Source: Lumbricus terrestris (lineage: Eukaryota > Annelida > Clitellata > Crassiclitellata > Lumbricidae). Taken from it: a stretch of DNA of 64,000 bases. Position 1 is the first letter of the stretch, and the number at the start of each line of letters is the position of its first letter. The DNA lies in assembly GCA_949752735.1 (NCBI GenBank), contig OX457039.1:48212055-48276054 (forward strand), in the 5' to 3' direction. The position numbers and the translations under genes were made by a program. The notes beneath the pieces were generated by a model that saw only the letters and a program-made list of their open reading frames with translations, ran no database searches and was not told the DNA's origin. Positions 12,701 through 27,421 of this stretch are shown here, in pieces.

Positions 12701-15700
12701 TTATCAAATCCTATCAATTAAAGCATTAGAAGCTAATTTCACTTGAATCTAAGAGTCAATTCCTCTGGACATCAGAAGATGCCGAGCCAGAGAACACAGA
12801 TAGCTACAGCCATTAAGTGAAATGTTCAGTAAACAGGAGGTTTATAATATAGTCTTATCAAACGTTTTGGCTGATAAATGTGAAGACCTTGTAGAATTAA
12901 AGATTCTAACAGACAAAACACACACAAAGCAATTTGCATTATATTACAACCTTGCTTGAATTTGACAAAAATCTAGCAGACAGTTAATGATGTGATCACA
13001 GTGTGTCTACTTTATTCTGAAGCATTTTTTGTTTTAAAAAATTAATCTCGCAACATCAGAATAAAAGATTCAGAATAAGATTTTGATGAATAAGTGGATG
13101 CACCCTAACCTCTGGAGTCATGCGTGAGACTGTTGGCAAATCATAGCCAGCGTTGACAAACAGGTGTGCAAACTCGTCAAGGTGAAGATCACGCAGCCAG
13201 GTACTCAGTAACTCGGAATCCTAATAATGAACATCAGTAATATGAATTAATACAATTTAGCCATTTTTCGGTCTAGGTACTTCTAAACATACATGTATAT
13301 TTTTGCTGATCATGCATTAATATCACAGCAACATGTGTAAATACAAATAATTTGCTATATTAACAATAATTATGGCTGTGCCACATAAATTGCTATGATA
13401 TTAATTTCATATGCCTTATATAGGTAGCACCATAATTCATTCATTCATTCATTCATTCATTCATTCGAGTATTTATATAGCGCCTCTTCAAGGAAACTAC
13501 TCAGAGGCGCAAATAATATAATATATAATAATATCACTATCATTACAATAATAACAATAATAACAAGTCCTACTTACTAGTTGTCTGATGCAGAATGACT
13601 TAGGTACTTTCAAATAACGGTTTTTGCTAAGTAAAGATGCACGATGTTACGGAGAGAAAGCAACGTATGCGTGCATATATTAATTGTTGCTAATATTCTG
13701 CAATGGTTATCGCATGCATGCAGAATAAGCTGACCTTTTGCCTTCACTCAATATAGATACAAACTTTTAATAAACCACCAACCAACATAACAGAAATATT
13801 TCAAGTTGGTTCTTTAAAAACGATACTTGTACACCCAACATTGAAACCTCAAAAGCTCATATATGCCAGTTAGATACAGCCGTGACTGTTTTTCATAGTG
13901 CCATCAGAAGTAAGTTCTGGGAACAGACTTACTTGCAGGCGCTGATGCTCAACAGAGATGATAGGCACAGCAGTACTGTACGTGTATAAAATTTAATATT
14001 ATTTGGGGTTAGAGGTTAATGAACTTACCGGTAAATCAGAATGAAGAAAATCATGTACTCTGGCGGATGAGGATGAGAAGCTGCTCTCATCTAAGTTATC
14101 AAGACTTCCTTGGCTGCCGCAGCTGGCATTGCTTCGGCAGCTGCTGCTCGCCTGATACGAGGAAATCCCTGATACACCCGATTCTGAACTCTGTCCAGAC
14201 AAACGGTTCTGAAGCCCATCTGCAATCTAAATATGTACAGCAATCATGATATAAACTGATTAAACCCAAGGTCAAGGATAAGCAAGTAAAGTAAGTAAGT
14301 ATATTCTTTATTAATCCAACAGCATAGCCACACTTTGGATTACTAGAAATTAAGCATCATAAAGCATTCTTATTGAAAACGTTTTCACTAAGTTGTTTGC
14401 CCGTGGGACAATTCGGTCATGTGGTTTGGGACACATGGAATAGGGGAGTGCCCTTATAGGAATAGAATCCAATGTAATTTCATGTAATTAATACATATAT
14501 AAAAGAGCTTCCAGAGAGACCCTCAATGTAGTAAATACTGGCAATTGACTTCATCCAACTGATAGACGTCGTTAAAAGTGTTTCTTCTACCATAGAACTG
14601 GAGGAGTCGAGTGCACAGGAATTAAAAATCCCTGAGTTGCCATCAATCAATACTTATAAAAGTGCACTGAGTGCACTGGTGAACAAAGTCCATAAAGTGA
14701 CGTTACACTAATTTCGTAGCAAATCACACAAAGTCTGATAAAGTCTCTAACCTCAACTGTACAGCTATGTCCAATGCAAGAGTTATTTGCCGAGAACCCA
14801 CTGTCACGGTTTACGTCTGAAAATAGAATATGGTGTCAGTTCTGCATCAGCAGAAAAATAGCTGATAAAAATCTATGCAAAGTGTTTTAAATGGTTAAAA
14901 AAGCTCTGATAGTGGTCCGGAATGTTAGACTAATAGAAAAGTGGTAATTATTTCAAAATTTGCCTTTTCTAAATGAATAACACTGCTATCATAATCATTA
15001 TCCTAATTTTAAAAAATCATTTTTAAACCACTTTACTTTGTTGTCTGAAATTTCAGGAATCGCTATAGACGAAATGGAAATAATCAAACATGATTTCCTA
15101 CTAATCGCATTCCTCTGAAGATTTGTCACAGCCAGCTGACTAACCTTATTTTATACAGCATGTCATTCATTATTATGTAATTATTCATCACAAGGATTTA
15201 TATAGCATCTCTTCAAGATTACCACTCATGCTACATTAATCAAAATGGAGACCATATCCTGCTGATAAACCACATTCACGTCGTAATTTCCGACCTGTTG
15301 ACAACAACCCCGAAACCAACGTCAATCCAAGATGATAACTTTAGCACTTCCTTACAGTTCATCGTCACAGGTCGATCTCAACAACCTGACTTGCAATTTG
15401 GTCTCGAAATGCACTTCCTGCAATCTTTCCAAGATCGACGACAATAAAAGCATTGATCAATGTCTGAGACTGCTGCTGCTGCTGCTGACCTGAGGCACTC
15501 TTAGTCCTGATGGGTGATGATCGCTGGTGATGGGGGTCCATGTTTCCCATCTCATCTGCTTCGTCTGTGTTCACTGAAGAAATCGAAGAATTCAGTATCG
15601 TTGTCTGATTCGCAACAGAACCATTTGCCAGACGAGATTGAACGATAGAGTTTGGTAGGACATCAGAAGATATCTTACGAACAGCAGCTGCAAAAATCAC

Positions 15701-17814
15701 TAATGCAAATATATCCATGTACCCATGTACGTGGATAAACATAAATATATATATAGCATAGGTCAACATTACATGCAATCACTGTAAATCAATGATTGGA
15801 ATATACAGACTGGAGAAGGTCCTTAGGTGCATTGAACTGCATATTTTGTGTACCATGCTATTATGACATAGTACAGTAAATCACCGTTAACATGCTGCTA
15901 ACAGGAGGTATGTTGCAGGAACCGCCTATATATGGATGGACTAGGGAAGGATGCTGATATTATTATACTCTGTTGTGCTATGTTTAAATCTAAAAAGAGG
16001 AGGAAGTTCAACATAGTGCAAATGCTGCATAGACCTAGTGCTTTCCCACTATAATGACCGAGTATGCAGTAATTTCTTCCACGTGTAAAGTTAAATACCT
16101 AACTTAATTTAAATTACCGTGTTGACGTGGACCTCTCATTAAGCTGGTTAATTTAATTCATTATCATTAATTTGGGAGACATGGTTGCACTACATGTAAA
16201 CTGGAATTAAGAGTTATTGGCATGTACAGTAGCTGTGTTTCGCTGTAGTAATAGCTAAAGTAGATCAATGCCACTCTTATGCTTAGCGCATGTTGTGCTG
16301 CGCGTCCCAATACAAACTAGTTCCTCAGTCCTACTCCATCAACTGCACTGGCTTCCTGTTCAGTACAGGATAAAATTCAAATTGGCATGTCTGACCTACA
16401 AATCTCTCAGCACCAACGCACCTTCCTACCTTCAGTCACAACTAACGCCTTACATTCCTCCTCGTTGCTTGCGTTCATCGGGTACAAGTCTTTTATCTGA
16501 ACCTCGATGCAAAACAGTTATGGGCTTGCGTGCATTCCATGCCTCTGCACCCAGGGAATGGAATCAGCTTCCACTCTCTCTCTTCGAAGCTCAATTTCAC
16601 TTCCTTCCTTCAAAAAGCGGCTAAAAACTTACTACTTCTCCTTGGCCTTCAAGCATATGGATCTTTAATTGTATCTTCCTCTGGCGGCTGACTATCCACG
16701 CCTCAGATTTACATTTCGGTGTGACCCTGCGCACGTTACAAATTTATTTAATAATAATAATAATAATGCTTGCATAAGTCCAATGCATGCAATACTATTA
16801 AAAATATAGTTTATTTTCCAGAAAGGAGGAATAAACATGATCATTATATTTCAATATCCTTAATAAAAGAAGTAACCTACGAGTCAGCAGAAGGTGAATA
16901 TTTGAACATCACATCATCTCTCAATTAGGCTGCACTGTTTAACTCAGTGGTTCCCAACCTTTTTTGACTTGAGGGCCACTTTTTCTAAGTTGGAGGACAC
17001 GAGGGCCACATTTTCTTAGTTGAAGGACATTAGGGGGCCACAAGGTTAAAATTGTATTAACTAAAAGCATATAAAATTGTTATAATTGATTCAAAATATA
17101 ATGTTTTATGTTATTTATTGACGTTAAAATAAAAGAATTTGTAATAGAAAATAATAATGTGTTCTATCCTGTCCAAATTGTTAATTTTTTCATATATTTT
17201 TGATGATTCTCTAGAGATAAGGTTCATTTTCTTAGGTCTGGCGGGCCATTTTCTGAGGCCTGGCGGGCCACTTTTGGCCCGCGGGCCACGGGTTGGGAAC
17301 CGCTGGTTTAACTTAATCTAATCAAGCAGCTAACTCCCATAGCAATGGTTTCAAAACAATCTCATGACCAAAACAAACAATAATGCAAAAAAGACACACA
17401 GAGAGAGAGAGAGATTTGTGAAAAGCAGGCACAATAGAACAGAATTTTATAGATAAGAAAGAAACAAAAAGAGTCAGACAATGAGAAACTGTAATGGAGA
17501 AATTAAGAACAAATTGAAAGAAAAGAGAAAACAATTCTTCAGACTGTGATTGAAGAAATGAAGGACAAACGAAAGCAGAAGAGAACAGTTCTTCAATAAA
17601 CCAAGAACCATTAACATCTATTATAGACATGCCATCAACAGCTAAAACACTAAGTGACATGACCAATGAGTCAGTCAGAGAAGAATATTATAAAGAAAAG
17701 AATCCTAGATGGAGTATTGGATAGGTGCATACACAGAACCAGAGAAAGACAGAAACAGCCACAGTGACACATATATAGGAAGACAAACAGACAGACAGAT
17801 AGACAGAGACAAAC

Positions 17815-17847
<33 letters not shown>

Positions 17848-18721
17848 AGAAGGAGAGAAAAAGAGAGCAAGACAGGAAGAGCAGAACGCATCTTGTAGGA
17901 CTGTCTGCCACATTTATTGCTTTTCCAATATTCCTCTGTTCCCAAGCGATCAACAACTTCTAATATTTCGGGATGAGATACTAAGAATTTTCCAATCATA
18001 ATTTCTACACCGGTCTGCCTTGTTCATTTAAGACAAGCGAGACTGAAGAAAAGGCAGATGGAGAGAGGAGACATTGATAATAAACTAACAGAAGATATCT
18101 GGACTGGCAGACTCCTCCCCATAATATTACAAAGGCAGTGCTGCCTATGTAATATTATGGGGAGGAGTCTGCCAGCAGACCCGATCTGATGTTCACTGGA
18201 TTCAGGGTCTAATATTTTTCTGAATTAAGATGAAACAAGAGTGCATACTGCAACTCTTTATGAGGTACTTGATAGGTACTAAATTAAGTGTCTTCATACA
18301 TACTGTATGCACACATATACAAACGGAGAGATACACAGTTTACATAAATACTTAAATTCATGCTCACATAGCATCCTGGTATTTGACTACTTACTCTTCA
18401 CCTAGTGACGACTAGCTGTGCCTCATGACTGACTAGCTGTGCCTCAACTGGCTGCTTTGTGTGACTTTGAGTGCATAAAAATTTTCACAATAATAATAAT
18501 AATAATGATAATGATGATAATAATAATAATAATAGCAACAACAACAACAACAACAATAATAATAATCAATAATATTGATGATACAACGTTTCAACGCAGT
18601 TGCCTTTAGGGGCACTTTCGCCGATCAGAACACCGAATATGAATAGGGCCTTTCCAGACTGTGATTTTATATTAGGCGGTAGCGAAGTCCCTGAGGGATC
18701 CTGTATACCTCGGGGCAATAA

Positions 18722-18795
<74 letters not shown>

Positions 18796-18894
18796 CAATA
18801 ATAATTTTTTTCTCATAAAATAATTTTATCAATCCTGAGGGATCATTGATAGGCTACTTTGGATCAAAAAATAAAATAAAATAATAATAATAAC

Positions 18895-18944
<50 letters not shown>

Positions 18945-18950
18945 TCATGA

Positions 18951-19023
<73 letters not shown>

Positions 19024-22000
19024 GTAAGTTAAAATGTGTTGCAGAAGGGTTGACCAAATGGTAGGTTGAAGAGGACTTACTTCTTTGATCTAGAATCACG
19101 ACTGCATCTGACAGAAAGTATCCAGTCTGCACCTCATGACCAGTGGATGATGATGATGATGATGATGATGAGCAGTAGCCTTTCCATAATCCATGTTTGG
19201 AAAAGCGGTCTACCACCTAAAAATCCAGTAACATTGCAAAACAACTCAAATTACTCAATCATTATGCATCCAAATATCCCTATCCATTCAGTTTCCAATA
19301 TCATGACAGCATTATTATCAGGTGATGGCACTTAACACGGAACACAAAACAAACGAGGAAGTGCTGGAAAGGATTGGAGAGGACAGAACTATGTTAAAAA
19401 CAACAATAGAAAGACAAAAGAAATGGATGGGACATATGCTAAGATGAGACAATCTGGTAAAAATGGTGATAGAAGAAAAAATAGAAGGGGAAAAGAACGA
19501 GAGGAAGACCATGGCAGATGATGTTGGATTCGATGATGGAGAAAATGGGATATCCAAGACTAAAGGAGAAGACCCAGCGGAGGGAGGAGTGGTGACATTG
19601 GACATTTGGACCTGCCTAGGGGCAGAGAACCAGAAGAAGAAGAAGTCCCTTAAAGTAACAGCCATTAATATTATTGACTGCAAAGAAAATTCTGTAAAAT
19701 AAATATGATATCAAATGATGGATAATTTTTTGTCTCTTGCACATCACTTAGTGGAAATGTCATCAAATGATACCTCATAATTATACAATAGTGCTACATG
19801 AATACAGCGGAAAATACAAACAAAATAAATTTCCATTTCAGATAAACTATCTTATCGGAGGATTGATTCCTACAGATACATTATATGCATATCAATTTAT
19901 GGTGCAAAAGCAATACATTGTGTACATAAATAATGATCAAAAGATCATCAAAGAATTAATACCTGATGAATTTTAGGCTGATTTTCTTCAATTAATAACT
20001 TGGCTCTTCTTTATATTTTTACTTTTCTACGACAACTCATCAAACGCATGCTGCAAAATTCTCTCAGATGTCCACTTTGCAGATTTTTCTTCTAAACTCC
20101 ACAAGTCATTGAACCTCCTTCCTCTTCCATTACGTTTTTTTGCAACACTCACATATTGAAATTTGCAATCATTTTTGCTTTTCCTTCAGAAGAGTTTCTC
20201 CTAAAACAAGTTCTTCAAAGGCCATGAATATCCTAAATGATTCATGACATCCTGTTACAAATGCATGCTAGACCACATGCGGAGTTTCCTTCTGGAAAAT
20301 TTCTTGTGAATGAGCCGCTTCTGTTCTTGATTTTACTCTACAGGGCTTCATTGGATAAAGCATGCCTGCCAGAGAGTGAGAAGCATGCCATTATTTAGCC
20401 ATCAATCAAGACACCCGGAATAAATCCAGATGGGACGAAAACTTACCAACCGAGATCTGACCTCTTGCTCCGCTTCTAAGGTCATTGCAAAAGTAGGCCT
20501 AGTTGTACAGCAGATGTTGCCATATTTGGAATTGTGTAACAAAAATCAAAGGTTACATTTGGCTTTTGGATAGTCTATTCAAAAAAGGCAGTTTTCATGA
20601 GAGTCATCTCTAATATTTGCAATGCTATCAGCATCATACATCATTATTGTTATTATTTTTTATTATTGTTATTATTATTGTTGTTATTATTATTGTTCTT
20701 TCCTGAGGTAATAATGATCCTTCAGGCTCTAAGAAATTATAATTGTCCCAGTTTCTAATTAATGTTTAGTCTCTGAAGGATCATGTCTATACCATATGGC
20801 ATTTTAATAATAATAATGATAATAACAATAATAACAATAATAATAATTGTTATTATGCCAACTGAAATTGAGTTAATTAAAATTAAATTATGTGGCAAAT
20901 ATTGGAGAATTAATTGAATTATCAATCAGCTGGAAGTGTTGAATGGTTTTCCAATAACAGCAAAAGCAACAATAATAATAAAGGATGACAGGATTCAAGT
21001 TTGATCTCCAAATAATGGATTCACTTTGCACTTGCACAATCTGTTGTTTTACTATTCAACTATAAATTAAGTACAATAGTGCATCAACTGCACATTGCCT
21101 TCACAAAAATCAGGTGACATAGGGCAGAACCCAACCCCCACTCTCAGAAAACAGGGCTAACAAAATGAAATTAACAAGTATGCCTATAGGCTTAGACTAA
21201 AGGCTGTTCTTAATCTTCTTCCTTCCTTTCTCCTCCTCCTTCTTCCCTCCTTCTTCTTTTTCATCCACTTCTTCTTGTCATTTTTCCTCCTCCTCCTTCT
21301 TCTTCCTTTTCCTCCTTGTTTTCTTCTTCCTCCTCCTCACTTTGCTTCTTAATTTCCTCCACTTTTTCTGCTTGCCATCAAGATTTTTTACAATCCCTTG
21401 CATTTGTTTCCATCGCTGAGAGTCCAAGTTCAGCAAAAGTTGATCTTAATAAATAATGCCTCTTTTTTATTGCAGTTGCCGTTGCTATGCTCCATAAATA
21501 AAACCCGCACAAAGTCTCGTTGGTTGCTCTGAATGACTACTTGTAAGACTTCGAAAGATTTCTTAAATCCTTGAATATAAACTACAGCCATTTGGATATT
21601 AAGACATAGCCATAAATGTTTTTAGATGACCTACCATGATGATATCGCCTTCCTTGAACGTCAAGTGGGAGGCATCTAGAGGCTTTGAATAGTCTCTCAC
21701 AGCTCGAGCCAAAATCTCAGAACTTGCTTCTGCAAGCAAAACAATCAAAAGAGGATTTTTATGTCTAGGCCTATGTTTATTTGGTTTTTAAACGAGAAAG
21801 CGAACAAATCGAATCGAATGTCTTAGAAAGAGCAATGGAAGTTGAGCTGTGAGCTGCTTTTTATGTCGAATTCTGCTTTATCAAACCTGCTCTTCCACAA
21901 GCTTATAGCGTAGCGTAAATCAATTATTAGTCAACTTTGTGACAATAAAAGAGTCCTTTTCTACTATTTGAATATTCTGCAATAATTTTTCATTTAATTG

Positions 22001-25000
22001 GTTAAACCTCCTGCTTCTTTCATTAAATGAAACTTTGCATTGAAATGTTGCTTAGAACAAAACTACAAACTATCAATAAACAAATCATGAAACTGAACTC
22101 TTAATCTTTTAGACAGGGCTTTTTTTAACGTGCAGTTGTACACAAAATGTGCAATTGTAGAAGCACTTCTGTATAGTTAAAACTGGTAAAAAAGGCCATT
22201 GTCCTCCAATTGGAAGTAATTTTATCATGGATGATGGGAAAGGAAAGACGAAGTTGTGCAGTTCTAAAAATTCCTTAAAAACAGCCCTGCTTTTAGAGAC
22301 GAGCTGCACTGGCTTCCTGGTCGCTTTTAGCACATGTTCATCATTGAATGGTTAAGCACATAATGCTGCAACAGTTTTCATCTGGACACATTTAAGCTGT
22401 TGCAACATTTTGTTGGTTTTTCCTCTGAAAATGATTGATTTGTAATTCACTGTTCGGCAGCAGGAAGCCGCAGTGAATCCCTTCCCTCTTCTGCTTTCTG
22501 CACCATTCAACATTGACAAACCGAGATCATAAATCAATGCCACCATCAGGCATTCATTTCTGTGGCTTGTCTCAGCAGAGAATGGGCCACAGCTGCTGCT
22601 TCTCGGCTGGCAACAACTGCAGAAGTCTACTAAGACTATTCAGTTACAAAACAAAATCCAAAACGCTCTGGGAGCAAACCTCGGATAAAACAAAATGTAA
22701 ATGAACAAGTTTTCCCTATCAAACTCCATGGCGTCCATGCTTGGCTTTTGAGCAGCGCTTTAGAAATTTGGAGATTACGATTACGTCAAACCTGCTCATT
22801 TATCAATGAGCTGATTAGGCCCGAACCTTCAGTGCCAATGTTTACACGCTCAAAAATGCTCCAGATTATGAAGTTAACAACAGATTATTGCGAAGACTGC
22901 ATTGTAAGCCTACACATAATACTGAGAGAATCTTTGTGCTAATTTAATAGAAATTTTGTATACAAGAAAACATGGTACAAAATAATCAACGTAGTAGCCT
23001 CAGCTTGGCTCCGTGAACACATTGTGACTGGACTGCATGGATTATTAGGCAAGATCAAGTTTGATTAGTACTTGGACTGCTCATGATATACCAAATCATC
23101 TGCTCAGACTCTCCTGTTTCCTTTTTCAGTATGTATAAATCCATCAAAGATTAATCTGAAGGTTGAAACCATGTCCTGCACTTGGATATCTGTGGATTTT
23201 TCTTTTGATTAAGTCAATATTAAGTAGGCTAGCAAGTCAGTAAGTATATTCTTGATCCCATCTGCAGTTTGGTTCACATGGTTCTAAGCAGAGTGCAACA
23301 TTTAATTATAAGAGCTCCTGGAAATTCCATGGCCAGATTATGACGAAGGCAAATAGTTGTGTCAGAAAGTGTGTTACTTTCAGAATAATTACGCCCATCT
23401 GCATTTGGTTCACATGGTTCTAAACAGAGTGCAACATTCTAATTAATTATAAGAGTTCCTGGAAATTCCATGGCCAGATTATGACGAAGGTACATGTATA
23501 TAGTTGTGTCAGAAAGTGTTACTTTCAGAATAATTATGACAATCGAGGACATAGGAAAGACTTGTCAAGTTGTGAACAGTAAATTACATCACACAAAAAA
23601 TCAAAGCCACCTAATGTCAAAGTTTTTGCTGAAGAGGAAGCTAGTAATCTGAGCAGTTATCAGAATTTACTACACAGTTTTATGTGATAGACCATTCATA
23701 TCCATTCAAAAGACCATTGTTGATCACTACAAGCCAGTGTTTATCAACTCGTTTTTGTCAATTGATTGAGTAACAGGCTTGAAAATCTACCAGCTGACAT
23801 GTCACTTTCCTTAAATTATGAAGGCACGAAATGGTTAATTCTGTGCTGAAGAATCGTTAAAGCAATCAATCAATAAATCAATAAAATCTTTGAATTAAGA
23901 TTAAGTAATAAAAAACAGAGTTTTCAATCAAGCACACAATTAGCTGTAAGACACCACTAAGCATAGTTTAAATAGGAAACGCAAACCCACCGCCCGTTAC
24001 CCCCAAACTGAAGAGCTAATTTTCTGCCGTAAATTCCCGACTGACCCATTCATACCATACGTTAAATCCCAAATCCATTCATTCCGGAACAATCAATCAA
24101 CAATCGATCCACTTACTGTTGCAACACTTGACCCTTCTGGCCCGATTTGGCCCGCAACAGAGTAAATCCATTCTGTAAAAATAGAAATCAGGAGGAACTG
24201 GCTCCCTCTGTCTTCAGGGCCAGTGACAGAAATCCGCAGTCCCTATTCAGAGCATTCACGGGCATCTGAACTATTCTTAGGTTTCCTGAGAGAAATTTTC
24301 TAGTACTACGACCATATGACATTAATTTATTTTATATTTATATATGAAACTACGATTTTATTCGTCAATTTCTTTAAATGTTATATTTAAGACATAAATT
24401 GTGAACTTAGTAAAGCTATCCAGCTGCCGGGCCCTAAAAGTCGCCGGTTCTCAGGGCATTTTCCTTATCCCTTTGCTGCGGATGCTGTTTCTATCATGCG
24501 TGTCTCATATATCTGACATAACGCGTCACTTGGCCAATAACTCATTCCATTGCTCGGCAACACAATCTTAGGGAACCAGTACAAAATGTCCCATTTCTAA
24601 TAGCAGCCTTGTGTGAAATTCACGTCACATTGAATCTCATTGCAAGTCCAAGTCACCAACGTTGCGTCGCTGAATGGATTGAATATATGCTGCTGTGATA
24701 TTGGCAGACCAGCAGAAATCCCATTACTTCCAGTATACACAGTGACAATGCAAAGACAGTATAGATCCCTTGTGTATATGTCTCCTGCATAACATGCCGC
24801 CTTCAGACTATTCTACCAATTCGCTACGAACATGAGTGTTGACAACAAATGCAAAATAACTGCTGTCTCCGTAGCAGCTGCATTAAAAAGGTTCCGGAAA
24901 CACTGTCGTCTGCGTAAAAACTTTCAGCGAACAAACCAGCATCAACGCTCTTATCTGCAACAAGCATAACACTATAAACCCAAATGAAGTCTGTGTTTTC

Positions 25001-27379
25001 ACCACAGTGTCTTTGAAGTATTCCATTGTCATCGGTAGCAACAACAGAACAATAGCTGGACTCGCATGAACCTCAAAGTCTAGTTTGTCACTCATGAAGT
25101 GGCAAACTTCAGTCGCTTTATGACCAAGTAGGCTATTGACGCATGTAAAATACACATCCAAAACGATACTAATTATAGAAGTTTTCACCATTCATAAATT
25201 ATGATAACTTTACAATTTGTATTGAAAATTCAGCTCTCTATAGGCTGATATAAAATCTCATATTTCATGAAAATAATGCACTTCAAGACAGATTATCATC
25301 TACTATATAGTCTATACCGTTTTCCCATGAGACCAATATCAAATACCTCTTTTTCAGTTAGTTGACTTCAGATAGATACCATAAGCATATTCTTTATCCA
25401 CAATGTCCTATCACAGTTATGCTGCTCTATGCAGTATAGCTTTGCCTGTTTAGGTGAAGCAATTATTGCTTGCCCTTTGCATCCCATTTAAATTTTCCTT
25501 ACATTTACAAATCAGCATTTGTTTTCAATAAGGAAACACCTTTTTCCAATTATGCACACATGACCTGTTGATGCCAACTGTCGCTTCAAAAATTCAGACA
25601 ACGATACCTAGCTGCCTTTCAGGCATCTTCAGAAACAACAACCATCTCCATGTTGAAAATTAAATAATAATTCCTCGAACTGCCTGAAATTCAGCCAAGA
25701 TACTTGAAAACGTTTAGGAGTCCAGTGTACTCGGCGAACTTCATTGTTCTCTTTCTGACTGATGTTCTTAAGAATCGCCGCACTCAAGTCTCCCGCATTC
25801 AACGGATGGCTCCACGTCAAAGTGGCACGGCTGGCTACACAGCCGACGTGAGCCATGTTATCTTATGCGCGACTGTATGCACCACGGTCCAAGCGATGTC
25901 TTAGTGCTTCCATGAAAGCGCAGACGACGACGATGTAGGATCGAAGTCGCAGAACGAAGCGCGCCGCAGATTGAATGGGAGATTATCAAGCAACTCAGCG
26001 GCAGCTGAAGTGCGGCCACTCCAGACAGGATTGGAAAATGACCAATCCCAAGATGATCCATAATAATGATGGCCAGTCTACAATTCAATCGGCCAGTCTA
26101 CAATCGGCCGGTCTACAATTGGCCAGTCTACAATCGGCTGGTCTGCAATCAGCCAGTCTATAAGCGGCTAGTCTACAATCGGTCAGTCTATAAGCGGCTG
26201 GTCTACAATCGGCCGGTCTACAATCAGCCAGTCACTTCGAAAGACTTTTCGAAAGTAATTCATCTAGAGCTCAACCATTTCAGTTTCCACAGTGAATCAA
26301 TCAATCAATCACATAAATTTATTACATGGCACCATTTCAAGATCTCTATTCAGAGGCACTCAAATAATTAAATCAAATAAATGAATTTTCCATATATTAT
26401 TAAATGTTTGCAAGAGTCATTTATTTGATACACAATACTCAAATTTTGACTATATTGTGTCTCTCATGTGCAGATATGTAGTCAAAATACACACAATATG
26501 CTCAATTGATTGATAATAGATAAATGATCAACTGTAGGCCTACACAGGTAAGACCATTTCTCATATATTAAATTCTGTTAATATAAGCATCGAATAAAAC
26601 TGCTGTTCCTTGCCCCGCATCTGGAAAACATCATAAATTATGTTTATATTGGTTCTTTCCTACAAGATATTCAATTAGAGTCGGCTGGATGACAATAAAT
26701 CAAACTTAAAACTCAATTTCTTCGCCAGATGCCTAATACTCACCAATATCAACAAAATGTTACTTTCAGCCCAAGCAAGAAAATTTGCTGAGTGAAGCTG
26801 GAAATGGTCAATTATTAAAGTCTATAAAGTCAGTGCCTGGTTTGGAGCAACATAAATTAATTTATGGTTTTTGCCAGCATTATCCGGTCAGGTTTGATTA
26901 AACTTCTGAATAACCTACACCAGTTTCTGCAAAGAATATACAGCGAAACCGATAAGAGATAACATTGTAACAATGTGCTGAGATGAAACATCGTACAATT
27001 TAACTGATAAATCAGCCAAACAGACATTCAAACAATTATCAGACTTAGATGCAAACTCATTTGTCCAAAGCTGAATTCTGTAATCTGATGGTGAGCAGGA
27101 TTTCTTCAAGTTCTTTTTTGCTTTAAATAAATGTCATTTGCATCGTATTCATATGGTAATGACATTGATGATAATACAGTGACGTTAATACAGTAATGTC
27201 AATACATATTTCTTTTCAAAAACGCTCTTTCTAATGGGTTTTTGGCCAATTATTCAAGTACCATTCATTGCACGGAGGAAGAACTGAACAATGATTAATA
27301 ACAAAGTGACAGCCTTACGAAACAGGAATCTCCATGCTAACTAGCACATGTAAAACCCAAAACCAACTGCAACCTGTGA

Positions 27380-27421
<42 letters not shown>

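Larger units (their letters stand above)
15688..19080 (-). other. CASKIN intron 10
   Basis: This 3.4-kb intron holds a LINE fragment (16264-16768), a hAT MITE (16945-17305), a candidate extra exon (17888-17980), a GA/CT-rich tract (17710-17880), a long palindrome (18104-18175) and AAT arrays (18487-19022). Confidence 0.7.
19217..21634 (-). other. CASKIN intron 9
   Basis: It holds a LINE 3' fragment of a second type (19335-19645), ATT-rich simple repeats (20640-20700, 20805-20850) and a polypyrimidine tract (21225-21372). Confidence 0.7.

Noticed and set aside
17688..17999. Long minus-strand frames with Leu/Ser/Cys repeats over the GA/CT tract
   Set aside because: Only the first 30 or so codons after the acceptor look non-repetitive; the rest is simple sequence, so just 17888-17980 was kept as a candidate.
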